Assembly (NCBI RefSeq): GCF_023712425.1
Contig: NZ_JAMAYG010000001.1
Span: forward strand, 1,009,395 to 1,073,394
Source: Rothia sp. P100
GTDB taxonomy: Bacteria; Actinomycetota; Actinomycetes; Actinomycetales; Micrococcaceae
Reading direction: 5' to 3'
DNA: 64,000 nucleotides
The notes beneath the pieces are model-generated. The model was not told the origin of the DNA. It worked only from the letters and a program-made list of their open reading frames with translations, and did not search any database. The position numbers and the translations under genes were made by a program. Of this stretch, positions 1-8,725 are shown piece by piece (positions within the stretch are counted from its first letter, which is position 1; every line of letters begins with the position of its first letter).

Positions 1-354
1 GACCATGCCCAGCACCAGCTCATTGTGGATGCCCACCAGGGCCGAGAGGGAGACGTCCACTCGGGTTACCTCAGCGTAGACCAAGCCACGAAAGAGCCAG
101 GAGGTGCCACTTGTTTCTAGCCGTGCCAGCCCTACTTCTGCCATACCTTCTAGGAGGTGGAAGGGGAACTCTTCGCGGTTCCAGTAATCGGTGACCTGGG
201 GGCGTACTTCTTCTTGTAGATATTTTCGGATCCGCAGGAACCACTCTTTTTCATCCTCGGGGAGCAGGTTGAGCACCCCAAAGGGGTCAATATCGGGGAA
301 GGGCAGGGGTTTAGCGGGTGGATTTTGAACCATACCTCGGATGTGGGTGGTCAT
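1..354 (-). CDS. acyl-CoA dehydrogenase, N-terminal part (gene cut by window edge)
   Basis: The minus strand is open from an ATG at 354, with AGGAGA just upstream, to the window edge: 118 codons without a stop. The product starts MTTHIRGMVQNPP and contains a helical segment with PEDEKEWFLRIRKYLQEEV, then LLEGMAEVGLARL and VDVSLSALVGIHNEL. This is the usual N-terminal helical domain of acyl-CoA dehydrogenases, and the order is closest to glutaryl-CoA dehydrogenase-like members. Such enzymes use FAD to make an alpha-beta double bond in acyl-CoA thioesters. The FAD-binding and catalytic Glu regions lie outside the window, so the substrate cannot be read. The gene is divergent from an acyl-CoA synthetase, which fits joint use on one acyl substrate. 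Confidence 0.8.
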   Translation of the reverse strand, partial: MTTHIRGMVQNPPAKPLPFPDIDPFGVLNLLPEDEKEWFLRIRKYLQEEVRPQVTDYWNREEFPFHLLEGMAEVGLARLETSGTSWLFRGLVYAEVTRVDVSLSALVGIHNELVLGMV

Positions 355-542
355 CGAGTTTTCTCCTGGCTGGTATCTGTGCAGGGGCCGGTGGGATCAC
401 CACCCTCACCACAGCACTGTGATGTGAGACATAAATTAAGACCAAGTTACCCCCTCTGTCAAGAATATGTAAACCCTTTCCGGACAGATTAAGGCAGATA
501 GTTACCACATGACGCCACTGAGGGTGCCAGTACGAAAATTCC

Positions 543-572
543 TTGACAGCCCCCAAAAAACAATCCTACAGT
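543..572 (+). promoter_or_regulatory. candidate promoter of the acyl-CoA synthetase gene
   Basis: A TTGACA at 543-548 is followed after 18 bases by TACAGT (567-572), giving a sigma-70-like pair about 50 bases before the chosen start codon at 631. The -10 match is only 4 of 6. The rest of the 276-base divergent gap (355-630) holds the acyl-CoA dehydrogenase promoter region, in which I see no clear operator. Confidence 0.35.
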
Positions 573-630
573 GACTCACAACACCTTTATTTTGACGCCC
601 CAGAGCTACCCCCTGGCCAAAAGGAGAAGC

Positions 631-2391
631 ATGAGCATTACCGAACAGTTCCGCACCGCCCGAGACCAGCTAGTTGCTCTGCGTGAGGAGTACAAAGTAG
701 CTAGAGAAGAGTTCAACTGGCCCCAGTTCGAGCACTTCAACTTTGCCCTCGATTGGTTTGACCAGGTGGCCGCCAGTGAGGAACGCAAGGATACCCTGGC
801 GCTCGTAATTGCTGAACAGGACGGCAGCCATATCACCCGCACCTTCGGTGAGCTGTCGCGTCGTTCCTCTCAAGTTGCCACCTGGTTGCGCTCCCTGGGG
901 GTACAGCGCGGTGACCGCATTATTCTTATGCTGGGCAACCAGGTGGAGCTTTGGGAGACCATGCTGGCAGGCATCAAGCTGGGTGTCGTGCTCATGCCCT
1001 CCACCGAGATGCTGGAACAGGCAGATTTGGACGACCGCATTGAACGCGGCGAGGCCCGATGGGTCATCACCAACTCCGCTAACGTAGCTAAATACGAGAC
1101 CGTAACCGGCGATTTTACTGTCATTGAGACCGGCGGCTTCACCGAGGGTGCTGTCACAAACCACCCGCACGTTAGCTACCTAGATGCCGACGTCGCACCC
1201 GAGGAATTTACACCTGATGGGCCCACCCCGGCGTCCGACCCGCTGCTGTGGTACTTCACCTCTGGCACCACCTCCCGCCCCAAAATGGTGGAGCACACCC
1301 ACACCTCCTACCCCGTGGGCCACTTATCCACCATGTACTGGATTGGCCTGGCACCGGGCGATGTGCACCTGAATGTTGCCTCTCCTGGCTGGGCTAAGCA
1401 CGCCTGGTCGAATGTCTTTACCCCCTGGATCGCTGAGGCGACGGTCTTCATTTACAACTATTCTCGCTTCGATGCTGCAGCTCTCATGCAGAATATGCAG
1501 AAGCACGGCGTGACCAGTTTCTGTGCACCGCCCACCGTATGGCGTATGCTCATCCAGGCTGATCTGAGCCAGCTCAAGACCCCACCCACCAAGGTAGTTG
1601 CTGCCGGCGAGCCATTGAACCCCGAGGTTATCTCGAAGGTTCGTTCCGCGTGGGGCGTTGATATTCGCGACGGCTTTGGGCAGACCGAAAGCACTGTCAT
1701 GATTGCTAACACCCCTGGTCAGGAGCTTAAGGTGGGTGCCATGGGGCGCCCCCTTCCCGGCTACGAGATTGCTCTACTGGATCCCCTCGGCAAGCCCGCC
1801 GCAGAGGGTGAGATTTGTGTGCGCCTGAGCCCCCGCCCGGTGGGTCTGATGATCCAGTACAAGGGTGACCCCGAGAAAACCGAAGAAGCATTCGATGGCG
1901 GCTGGTACCACACCGGCGATATTGCCGAGCGGGATGAAAACGGGGTCTTCACCTATGTGGGCCGCGCCGATGATGTCTTTAAGGCGTCCGACTACAAGCT
2001 CTCCCCCTTTGAGCTGGAGTCAGTCATTATTGAGCACCCGGCGGTTGCTGAGGCGGCAGTGGTCCCCTCCCCGGACGAGATCCGTTATGCGGTTCCCAAG
2101 GCTTATGTGGTGCTGGCTGGGGGCTATGAGCCCACCGCTGAGACCGCCCAAGAAATTCTTAAGTATTCCCGGGATAACCTGGCGGCCTATAAACGTATTC
2201 GCCGTCTGGAATTCTTTGACCTGCCCAAGACGATTTCGGGCAAGATTCGCCGCGTGCAGTTGCGCGCGCGCGAGAAGGAGTTTCACGGTGAGCACGGCGA
2301 GCTGAAGACCCAGGCACTAGCAGCTCGCACCACCACCGAGGGCTACGACCACGAGTTCGCTGACACCGACTTCCCCGACCTCAAGGGCTAG
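631..2391 (+). CDS. AMP-forming acyl-CoA synthetase (acetyl/medium-chain type)
   Basis: 586 residues from ATG 631, chosen because AAGGAGA sits 6-12 bases upstream; the frame also opens at a GTG at 571 but that has no ribosome site. Adenylate-forming family motifs appear in order: the phosphate loop YFTSGTTSRPKMVEHTH, the GFGQTES A5 motif, YHTGDIAERDENG with the ATP-ribose Asp, the hinge GRADDVFKASDYKLSPFELE, and near the C-terminus PKTISGKIRR with the catalytic Lys. The family activates a carboxylate with ATP and transfers it to CoA in the cytosol. Length and hinge match acetyl- or medium-chain acyl-CoA synthetases. It is not the shorter PaaK-type phenylacetate-CoA ligase. Substrate unknown; the divergent acyl-CoA dehydrogenase suggests a fatty or branched acid. 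Confidence 0.85.
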   Translation: MSITEQFRTARDQLVALREEYKVAREEFNWPQFEHFNFALDWFDQVAASEERKDTLALVIAEQDGSHITRTFGELSRRSSQVATWLRSLGVQRGDRIILMLGNQVELWETMLAGIKLGVVLMPSTEMLEQADLDDRIERGEARWVITNSANVAKYETVTGDFTVIETGGFTEGAVTNHPHVSYLDADVAPEEFTPDGPTPASDPLLWYFTSGTTSRPKMVEHTHTSYPVGHLSTMYWIGLAPGDVHLNVASPGWAKHAWSNVFTPWIAEATVFIYNYSRFDAAALMQNMQKHGVTSFCAPPTVWRMLIQADLSQLKTPPTKVVAAGEPLNPEVISKVRSAWGVDIRDGFGQTESTVMIANTPGQELKVGAMGRPLPGYEIALLDPLGKPAAEGEICVRLSPRPVGLMIQYKGDPEKTEEAFDGGWYHTGDIAERDENGVFTYVGRADDVFKASDYKLSPFELESVIIEHPAVAEAAVVPSPDEIRYAVPKAYVVLAGGYEPTAETAQEILKYSRDNLAAYKRIRRLEFFDLPKTISGKIRRVQLRAREKEFHGEHGELKTQALAARTTTEGYDHEFADTDFPDLKG

Positions 2392-2406
2392 CGGCTAAAC
2401 ACGGCA

Positions 2407-2461
2407 GGACGCTGGGGCGGGCACTACTGGTAATACCAGCTGTGCCAGCGCCCCGGCGTCC
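2407..2461. terminator. long GC-rich hairpin downstream of the acyl-CoA synthetase gene
   Basis: GGACGC, GGGGCG and GGCAC on the left pair with GTGCC, CGCCCC and GCGTCC on the right, with single-base interruptions, around an inner CTGGTA/TACCAG arm. The structure starts 15 bases after the stop codon. There is no clean U tract behind it, so it may be a weak or factor-assisted terminator, or an mRNA 3' stabiliser. Confidence 0.5.
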
Positions 2462-2574
2462 TCTGCATTGAGCGTTTTGTCGGTGGAAATTACCGTGCCA
2501 AAGAATGCCACAATAGCTTTACATATTGACCGTTACCCATCTGCACTATTACTACACCCCGGAGACAACATCTT

Positions 2575-3592
2575 ATGAATCCTGAACCTCCCGGGGTTAG
2601 TCTCAACAGCATTAGTTTTAAGCTTCTTTGGTGGGGCACCTTTCTCAATACTTTTGGTGTTGCCTTCAGCGCCGGTGCTATCTCAGTGCTGGCAATTCAA
2701 GAACTAAAGTCCCAGACTCCTTTGTGCCCCTCATGCTGGGTTTTTCAAGTATCGCCGCTGCCCTAGCGGCGGTTCCTACTAGCCCGTGGTGGAGACCAGA
2801 AAGAAGAGGCCAATATTGATTGGTGCCTCCTTTTTCAGGGGAACGCTACTCATACTTATAGCTACACTGGCACGGGCAGAAATTCTTACCTTCCCGCTCC
2901 TTACTCTTTGCCTAGTTCTTATATCCCTTTCAGGAATCGTTTCCGGAGCGGCCAATGGCGTCCACCTACGTGATCTCGTCAGGCAAAAAGATTGGCCGCA
3001 GGCTAACGGGAAAATCGAATCACTTGTATGGATAATGTCAGCCCTGGCTACCCCTCTCGGAGGCGTAGTAATTGTTGCTACAAACCCAGGTGCCGTCCTG
3101 GCCATCAACGGTGCTGCCTATGTATGTTCAGGGGTTCTTATAAGACGCATTCCGCAACAAGAACCTCCCCCTGCACCAAGTAGCGGTGCCAGCGGAAAAG
3201 AAAAAATAAGTGAGGTACTGACAGGCAGGCGCAACCTCCCCCTGTGGGCATGTGCCGCACGGTCTCTCTGGGCACCCCTTTTAGCTTTCAGCCCCGGCGG
3301 AGCCCCAGGTTTAATATTTATTCTTATCTGTGAATGCGGTCTAATGTTCGCAGCTGGTCTCTTTAACCCGGTCCTCGCCACCTACAGGATGCAGATTGTA
3401 GACCGGTCACTATTGGCAAGGGTGGGTTCAGCCTGACCAATATCTGCCGCACTCGTCCAGCCAGTGTTTCTGCTGAGTGGGGCTTTACTCGTGGAATGGC
3501 TGGGCACACGCACAGCTATCGGCATCATTGGTGCTTGCATGCTGCTGTGTATCCCGCTGATTCCTTGGCGTGCTGTCAGAGCCTCATCGTGA
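2575..3592 (+). pseudogene. decayed MFS efflux transporter (two frameshifts and a nonsense codon)
   Basis: Three reading frames must be joined to read one MFS-3/EntS-like protein. It starts MNPEPPGVSLNS and runs through LLWWGTFLNTFGVAFSAGA up to about 2710. It then continues one frame over as VPDSFVPLMLGFSSIAAALA to about 2783, then in the third frame from VETRKKRPILIGASFFRG. That frame meets TGA at 3434-3436, where a Trp would be expected, after LLARVGSA. Reading resumes as PISAALVQPVFLLSGALLVEW and ends at 3592. The summed length, about 338 codons, is short for a 400-residue MFS protein, so an internal deletion is also likely. Not expected to make a working transporter. Confidence 0.8.
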
Positions 3593-3630
3593 GTGAGGCT
3601 TAGGAATCTAAATCTCAAATGTTTATGTTC

Positions 3631-3652
3631 GTAGACTTTTTTAAATGTCTAC
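3631..3652. promoter_or_regulatory. candidate HipB operator upstream of hipBA
   Basis: GTAGAC (3631-3636) and GTCTAC (3647-3652) form an inverted repeat with a 10-base AT-rich spacer, about 45 bases before the hipB start. HipB proteins bind inverted repeats of this general geometry in their own promoter and repress the operon together with HipA. The stretch between the upstream pseudogene and hipB is AT-rich, so promoter elements cannot be assigned with confidence. Confidence 0.45.
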
Positions 3653-3695
3653 AAACGTGTACATTTTAAAGAAAAGTATTTAGGGGAACATCACT

Positions 3696-4247
3696 ATGGC
3701 ACGCGATAAAAGCATCATCTCGTCCCCCCGCGCCCTCGGCGCTTTCATTCATGACGCCCGGATAGAACGTAACCTCACTCAGGAATCTCTTGCCACGCTA
3801 GCAGGAGTATCCCGCAGCTGGCTCATCGGCGTTGAGCAAGGAAAACGGCAACGGGCTGAGTTCGACAAAATATTAAATGTTCTTGAGGCCTTGAATATCA
3901 ACCTGGTACTTGAGCGACAATCAGCAGAACAACCATCCGCACCCCAGCACAACACTGGCGAGAACAAGGTTCCCACATTCTATGGCACACAAGGGTTACA
4001 GGCAGCCATAGCAAAATCAACAAAGGAAGCCTTAGGTCGCACCGAAACCCAGCTAAATTCCATCAGTAGCATGTTGGAGAATCCCGGGCTAGACAGCTTA
4101 CAAAATCTCATGACTACCCTGGCTCCATCCGATGACATCACCAACATGCTCAAGAACAGCGTTCCGAACTTTGGCCAAGCGTCAGGGATTACGCAAGCGC
4201 TCAACCGGCAAAATCAGAAAAATAAAACAGGCAACTCTTCAGAGTAA
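3696..4247 (+). CDS. hipB: HipB-type antitoxin, HTH repressor with long C-terminal tail
   Basis: 183 residues; ATG 3696 is preceded by AGGGGA. Residues about 14-70 form a Cro/cI-type helix-turn-helix (LGAFIHDARIERNLTQESLA, then AGVSRSWLIGVEQGKRQRA). Position 8 bases before hipA identifies it as the antitoxin and autorepressor. The family usually has about 70-110 residues; here roughly 110 more follow, rich in Asn, Ser and Gln, with SSMLENPGLDSLQNLMTTL and FGQASGITQALNRQ. The tail may carry extra toxin-contact or degradation-tag functions (inference). Base composition is visibly more AT-rich than the catabolic genes downstream, which fits horizontal arrival. Confidence 0.85.
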   Translation: MARDKSIISSPRALGAFIHDARIERNLTQESLATLAGVSRSWLIGVEQGKRQRAEFDKILNVLEALNINLVLERQSAEQPSAPQHNTGENKVPTFYGTQGLQAAIAKSTKEALGRTETQLNSISSMLENPGLDSLQNLMTTLAPSDDITNMLKNSVPNFGQASGITQALNRQNQKNKTGNSSE

Positions 4248-4255
4248 AGATTCCC

Positions 4256-5548
4256 ATGAAAAAACTTTATGTCGCACTCTATGGGCAGATTGTTGCAGAA
4301 CTCCAACAAGATTCCTCGGGCACCAAAAAGCTGGTCTACATCACAGAGGCAAAACCAACGGCGGAGCTCTCAGTCGCCCTGCCCTACAGAAAAAGCCCAT
4401 ACCCCAAAAAGCAAACCATGCCCTTCATCGAAGGTCTCATCCCAGAAGGCGAATCAGTCCGGCAATCCTTAGCTCGCGAATACAATCTATCCTCCTGGAA
4501 AAACCCCTTTGGCATCTTGGAAAAGATAGGGCTAGAGTGCGCCGGAGCTGTACAGTTCATTACCCCTGAAGATATCGAACATTACCCTAATCTACAGGGA
4601 GAGCTTATCCCCGTATCACGTCAGGACATAGAAAATCGTCTCCAACGCCTTAACACGACACCTGGAAAGTCATGGCAGACAGACCGCGAACGCTGGTCAC
4701 TAGCGGGGGCTCAAAGTAAGTTTGCTCTCCACTTCAATCAAGGACAGTGGTATGAGGCTACTGGCGCCCAGCCAACTACCCACATTTTTAAACCCGGAAT
4801 TTACGACCTCAAAGATCAGGCACTTAATGAACACCTCTGCCTTAGAGCGCTGGGAGAACTCGGGCTCCCAGTAGCTCAAAGCAGCTACCAAGAGTTTGGT
4901 CAACAAGCTGCCATCGTTATTAAGAGATATGATCGTCTACGCCTCCCTAATGGATTTGTCGTCCGCCTACATCAGGAAGATATATGCCAGGCGCTCTCTG
5001 CCTTACCAGAGAAAAAATATGAATCTTCGGGTGGACCCTCGGCAGTGCAAATCATTCGGCTATTGCAGCAAGTTTGCCCTCAAGAAGATACTGAAACGTT
5101 TATCCAAGGACTCATCGCTAACTATCTCCTAGGAGCTCCTGACGCGCATGCAAAGAATTATTCACTGCTACACCTGCCAGATGGTGTAACCCGTTTAGCA
5201 CCTTTTTACGATGTGGCTTCAGGTATACCCTATGAGCACCTTTCGAGTAACGGCATTCCAGGTAAGAATGATGGTCTTGAGAAAGCTGCGATGGCGATTG
5301 GGGGGGAACGCCGTTTTGGAAAAATAACGAGAAAACACTGGAACAAGTTCGCGCAGGCTACTGGAGTTAATGAAGAACGACTACGCGAGACTGTTGAATA
5401 TATGTGCGTCCACCTTCCTCAAACTTTAGAAAAAGTATGCCTTGAGGAACAAGCCGCTCTAGGTAAGAGTGAATTGGCACAGCGTTTGATTCCTGGTATT
5501 AAGCAGATGTGTGACACAACGCTGACGATGCTGGATAGAGATTACTGA
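4256..5548 (+). CDS. hipA: HipA-family Ser/Thr kinase toxin
   Basis: 430 residues from ATG 4256, 8 bases after hipB. The N-terminal HipA subdomain (residues 1-105) has MPFIEGLIPEGESVRQSLA and the LECAGAVQF segment. The kinase fold follows: the SLAGAQSKFAL loop that carries the regulatory Ser in HipA, a THIFKPG nucleotide-site Lys strand, VIKRYDR, the catalytic-loop GAPDAHAKNYSLL with Asp and Asn, and the metal-site APFYDVAS. HipA of E. coli phosphorylates glutamyl-tRNA synthetase and causes growth arrest; the target here is unknown. All catalytic elements look intact, so the toxin should be active and held by HipB. The operon ends at the hairpin after 5637. Confidence 0.9.
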   Translation: MKKLYVALYGQIVAELQQDSSGTKKLVYITEAKPTAELSVALPYRKSPYPKKQTMPFIEGLIPEGESVRQSLAREYNLSSWKNPFGILEKIGLECAGAVQFITPEDIEHYPNLQGELIPVSRQDIENRLQRLNTTPGKSWQTDRERWSLAGAQSKFALHFNQGQWYEATGAQPTTHIFKPGIYDLKDQALNEHLCLRALGELGLPVAQSSYQEFGQQAAIVIKRYDRLRLPNGFVVRLHQEDICQALSALPEKKYESSGGPSAVQIIRLLQQVCPQEDTETFIQGLIANYLLGAPDAHAKNYSLLHLPDGVTRLAPFYDVASGIPYEHLSSNGIPGKNDGLEKAAMAIGGERRFGKITRKHWNKFAQATGVNEERLRETVEYMCVHLPQTLEKVCLEEQAALGKSELAQRLIPGIKQMCDTTLTMLDRDY

Positions 5549-5636
5549 TTAGGACAGCCAGGGGCAGAGCCGAACCCAGATCAAGAGATTAGGAGGCTCT
5601 AGCCGGTACTGAAAACTGCTGTCTATAAATATAGAA

Positions 5637-5671
5637 AGTGGCCCTCACCCGAAGGTGGGGGCCACTTCTAT
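5637..5671. terminator. bidirectional terminator between hipA and mmsA
   Basis: AGTGGCCC and GGGCCACT pair, extended inside by TCACC/GGTGG around a CGAA loop. T-rich sequence follows on the plus side (TTCTATT), and on the minus side the complement of the preceding ATAGAA. It lies between the convergent hipA and mmsA genes. Confidence 0.75.
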
Positions 5672-5687
5672 TCCACGTGAATCGGGG

Positions 5688-7187
5688 CTAGTTGCCGGTC
5701 GGCATCACAAAGCTGGCGCCTTCCTTAATGCCGGAGGGCCAGCGGGAGGTCACCGTCTTGGTCTTGGTGTAGAAGCGGAAAGCATCGGGGCCGTGCTGGT
5801 TCAGATCACCAAAGCCAGACGCCTTCCATCCACCGAAGGTGTAGTAGGCAATGGGCACAGGAATGGGCACATTGACGCCCACCATGCCCACCTCAACGCG
5901 GCGGGCAAACTCGCGGGCGGTGTCACCGTCGCGGGTGTAAATAGCAACGCCATTACCGAACTCATGGTTGCTGGGCAGGGCGAGCGCTTCTTCAAAGGTT
6001 TCAGCGCGCACCACGGTCAGCACGGGGCCAAAAATTTCCTCACGGTAGATAGACATCTCGGGGGTGACATGGTCAAAGAGGGTTGCGCCCACAAAGTAGC
6101 CGCCCTCGTAGCCCTCCACCTTGACGCCGCGCCCGTCTACCAGCAGGGAGGCACCCTCCTTCTCACCGGCGGCAATGTAGCCTTCGATGCGCTCCAAGGC
6201 CGACTTAGCTACTACAGGCCCAAAATCAGCCTGGGGATCCAGGCTGTGACCTACCTTCAGGCCACCGATGCGCTCCTGCAATTTTGACACCAGGGTGTCC
6301 GCGGTCTGCTGGCCCACCGGCACCGCCACAGAAATCGCCATGCAGCGCTCACCGGCAGAACCAAAGGCAGCACCCAGCAGGGCGTCCGCTGCCTGGTCCA
6401 GGTCAGCGTCCGGCATGATAATCAGGTGGTTCTTTGCGCCACCAAAGCACTGGGCACGCTTGCCGGTGCGGGCGGCATGCTCGTAAATGCTCTGGGCAAT
6501 GGGGGTGGATCCTACGAAACCGACCGCCTTGATGCGGGGGTCGTCCAGCAGGGTGTCTACTGCTTCTTTATCGCCGTTGACCACGTTGAAGATGCCATCC
6601 GGCAGACCAGCCTCGGTCCACAGTTCTGCCAGGCGCAGGGGCACGGAAGGGTCACGTTCTGAAGGCTTGAGCACGAAGGCATTACCGGCAGCGATGGCGG
6701 GGCCGGCCTTCCACAGGGGAATCATGGCGGGAAAGTTGAAGGGGGTAATGCCAGCAACCACGCCCAGGGGCTGGCGCATGGAATAGACATCAATGCCGGT
6801 GCCTACCGCATCCGAGTACTCGCCCTTAAGCAGATGGGGTGCAGCAGTAGCGAACTCGACAACATCCAAGCCACGCTGGATGTCACCGTGAGCGTCAGCA
6901 ATCGTCTTGCCGTGCTCTAGTGAGAGCAGTTCAGCCAGCTCATCGGCATTCTCATTGACCAGGTCAACAAAACGGTGCAGGACGCGGGCACGCTTCTGCG
7001 GGTTAGTTTCTGCCCAGCCAGCCTGCGCTTTAGCAGCATTGGCAATAACCTCGCGCACTTCATCGGCACTGGCTAGAGGCACCTGAGCTTGCACCTGCCC
7101 GGTACTGGGGTTGTAAACATCGGCGTAACGGCCGGAGGCACCTTCACGGTGGGCGCCGCCGACGTAGTGGGTTAGCTGCTTCGTCAT
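5688..7187 (-). CDS. mmsA: CoA-acylating methylmalonate-semialdehyde dehydrogenase
   Basis: 499 residues from ATG 7187, where AGGAGG lies 8 bases upstream; the frame stays open to 7250 but has no other ribosome site. Aldehyde dehydrogenase fold with the marks of the CoA-dependent class: PFNFPAMIPLW, GFVGSTPIAQ, RAQCFGGAKNHLII and the catalytic Cys in FGSAGERCMAIS. The enzyme turns methylmalonate or malonate semialdehyde into propionyl- or acetyl-CoA with NAD and CoA, in valine, beta-alanine or inositol breakdown. It is transcribed away from the paa operon and ends at the shared terminator after hipA. Which pathway it serves cannot be told here, since no other valine or inositol gene is near. 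Confidence 0.9.
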   Translation of the reverse strand: MTKQLTHYVGGAHREGASGRYADVYNPSTGQVQAQVPLASADEVREVIANAAKAQAGWAETNPQKRARVLHRFVDLVNENADELAELLSLEHGKTIADAHGDIQRGLDVVEFATAAPHLLKGEYSDAVGTGIDVYSMRQPLGVVAGITPFNFPAMIPLWKAGPAIAAGNAFVLKPSERDPSVPLRLAELWTEAGLPDGIFNVVNGDKEAVDTLLDDPRIKAVGFVGSTPIAQSIYEHAARTGKRAQCFGGAKNHLIIMPDADLDQAADALLGAAFGSAGERCMAISVAVPVGQQTADTLVSKLQERIGGLKVGHSLDPQADFGPVVAKSALERIEGYIAAGEKEGASLLVDGRGVKVEGYEGGYFVGATLFDHVTPEMSIYREEIFGPVLTVVRAETFEEALALPSNHEFGNGVAIYTRDGDTAREFARRVEVGMVGVNVPIPVPIAYYTFGGWKASGFGDLNQHGPDAFRFYTKTKTVTSRWPSGIKEGASFVMPTGN

Positions 7188-7309
7188 CGAAGCCTCCTCT
7201 TCTCTAAATGTGCACCAACTCACATTGGGCATGAACCCCAGGCTACCCAAGGCACCCGGCGGACGGTAGAGGTAGGTAGAAATAAGTCATGCAGTCTCTA
7301 GGTCTTTAC

Positions 7310-7353
7310 TTGACGCCAGTTACATAAATATATATTCTGAACGAACGGTCAGT
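7310..7353 (+). promoter_or_regulatory. paa operon promoter with PaaR-like operator
   Basis: TTGACG at 7310-7315 and TATTCT at 7333-7338 are spaced by 17 bases. Directly behind the -10, at 7339-7353, lies GAACGAACGGTCAGT. Its complement reads ACTGACCGTTCGTTC, which resembles the ACTGACCG-type site recalled for the TetR regulator PaaR of corynebacteria. A repressor bound here would cover the transcription start, and phenylacetyl-CoA would release it. No paaR gene is in the window. Confidence 0.6.
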
Positions 7354-7400
7354 AATTATTGGTGCAGGGGTTTCCCCTTCTCATCACACAAGGAACTTTC

Positions 7401-8411
7401 ATGACTTCAACAGAGAAGACTCCCACCCTTTCACCGGTCGCAGACGCACCTGCCGCCGGCGCCTCTCATGAAGCTGAGCAGGCCTACTTCGACGCTCTCA
7501 TCACTGAGGATTCTCGCGTAGAACCCCGGGACTGGATGCCCGAGAAATACCGCAAGACCCTCACCCGTCAGGTCTCCCAGCACGCCCACTCCGAAATCAT
7601 CGGCATGCAGCCTGAGGCCAACTGGATTACTCGCGCTCCCTCGCTCAAGCGCAAGGCTATTCTCATGGCCAAGGTGCAGGACGAGGCCGGTCACGGTCTT
7701 TACCTCTACTCCGCCGCAGAGACCCTGGGCACTCCCCGCCACGTCCTCAACGAGCAGCTGTTAGAGGGTCGCGCCAAGTACTCATCCATCTTCAACTACC
7801 CCGCCCGCACCTGGGCAGACATGGGTGCTATCGGCTGGCTGGTGGACGGCGCCGCTATCTGCAACCAGGTGCCCCTCTGCCGTGCGTCCTACGGCCCCTA
7901 CGGCCGCGCTATGGTTCGTATCTGTAAGGAAGAGTCCTTCCACCAGCGTCAGGGCTGGGAGATCCTCTACGAGCTCTCCCACGGCACCGAGGCGCAGAAG
8001 AAGATGGCACAGGACGCCGTCAACCGCTTCTACGGCCCCGCCCTGCAGATGTTCGGCCCCCCAGATGCCGACTCCCCTAACTCCCAGCAGTCCATGAACT
8101 GGAACATCAAGCGCTTCTCTAACGACGAGCTGCGCCAGCGTTTCGTGGACATGATGGTTCCCCAGGCTGAAGCTCTCGGGTTGACCCTGCCTGACCCGGA
8201 CATCAAGTGGAACGAAGAACGCGGCCACTACGACTATGGGCCGCTGGACTGGGACGAATTCCACTCCGTCATCCAGGGCAAAGGCCCCTGCAACGTCCAG
8301 CGCATGCAGCGCCGCCGTGCAGCTCACGACGAAGGCGCCTGGGTGCGCGAAGCAGCCGCCGAATACGCCCGCAAAAACGCAGAACAGCACGCAGAACTCA
8401 TGGGAGCATAA
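7401..8411 (+). CDS. paaA: phenylacetyl-CoA epoxidase catalytic subunit PaaA
   Basis: 336 residues from ATG 7401 (AAGGAA upstream); an earlier in-frame GTG at 7359 lacks a ribosome site. Ferritin-like diiron protein: the two metal-binding ExxH motifs are visible as [14 protein letters not shown] (Glu near residue 95) and [12 protein letters not shown]. It is the oxygen-activating subunit of the PaaABCE complex, which makes the 1,2-epoxide of phenylacetyl-CoA with O2 and NADPH in the cytosol. It is the first gene of a tight operon whose next start is 2 bases downstream, and it is probably repressed through the site at 7339. Confidence 0.96.
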   Translation: MTSTEKTPTLSPVADAPAAGASHEAEQAYFDALITEDSRVEPRDWMPEKYRKTLTRQVSQHAHSEIIGMQPEANWITRAPSLKRKAILMAKVQDEAGHGLYLYSAAETLGTPRHVLNEQLLEGRAKYSSIFNYPARTWADMGAIGWLVDGAAICNQVPLCRASYGPYGRAMVRICKEESFHQRQGWEILYELSHGTEAQKKMAQDAVNRFYGPALQMFGPPDADSPNSQQSMNWNIKRFSNDELRQRFVDMMVPQAEALGLTLPDPDIKWNEERGHYDYGPLDWDEFHSVIQGKGPCNVQRMQRRRAAHDEGAWVREAAAEYARKNAEQHAELMGA

Positions 8412-8413
8412 CC

Positions 8414-8725
8414 ATGTCAGAGAACATCACACACCTGCCCGAATCCAACGAGTGGCCCCTCTGGGAGGTCTTCGTACGGTCATCCCGCGGCCTGTCCCAC
8501 GTGCACGCAGGTTCACTGCACGCACCCGATGCCACCATGGCACTGCGTAACGCCCGTGACCTCTACACCCGCCGTAATGAGGGCACCAGCGTCTGGGTTG
8601 TCCCGGCAGAAGCGATCCTGGCATCGGACCCCGACTCCAAGGGCGGCTTCTTTGAGTCAGCTCAGGGCAAGAGCTACCGCCACGCCACGTACTACACCAA
8701 GAGCGAAGGGGTGAAGCACCTGTGA
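8414..8725 (+). CDS. paaB: phenylacetyl-CoA epoxidase subunit PaaB
   Basis: 103 residues, the usual length for the family. Starts at ATG 8414, 2 bases after paaA, and overlaps paaC by 4 bases. Recognisable by the opening EWPLWEVFVRSSRGLSHVH, then HAPDATMALRNARDLYTRR and the EGTSVWVV strand. PaaB holds no cofactor and bridges PaaAC units in the epoxidase. Translational coupling to paaC is likely from the overlap. Confidence 0.95.
   Translation: MSENITHLPESNEWPLWEVFVRSSRGLSHVHAGSLHAPDATMALRNARDLYTRRNEGTSVWVVPAEAILASDPDSKGGFFESAQGKSYRHATYYTKSEGVKHL

Noticed and set aside
18..354. Start of the acyl-CoA dehydrogenase at the internal ATG near 333
   Set aside because: The ATG at 354 has AGGAGA at proper spacing; the internal one has none.
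631..2391. Phenylacetate-CoA ligase PaaK
   Set aside because: PaaK proteins are about 430 residues with different motif spacing; this protein has the acetyl/medium-chain synthetase layout.
5655..6287. Plus-strand open frame of 210 codons opposite mmsA
   Set aside because: Shadow of a high-GC gene with clear aldehyde dehydrogenase motifs on the minus strand.
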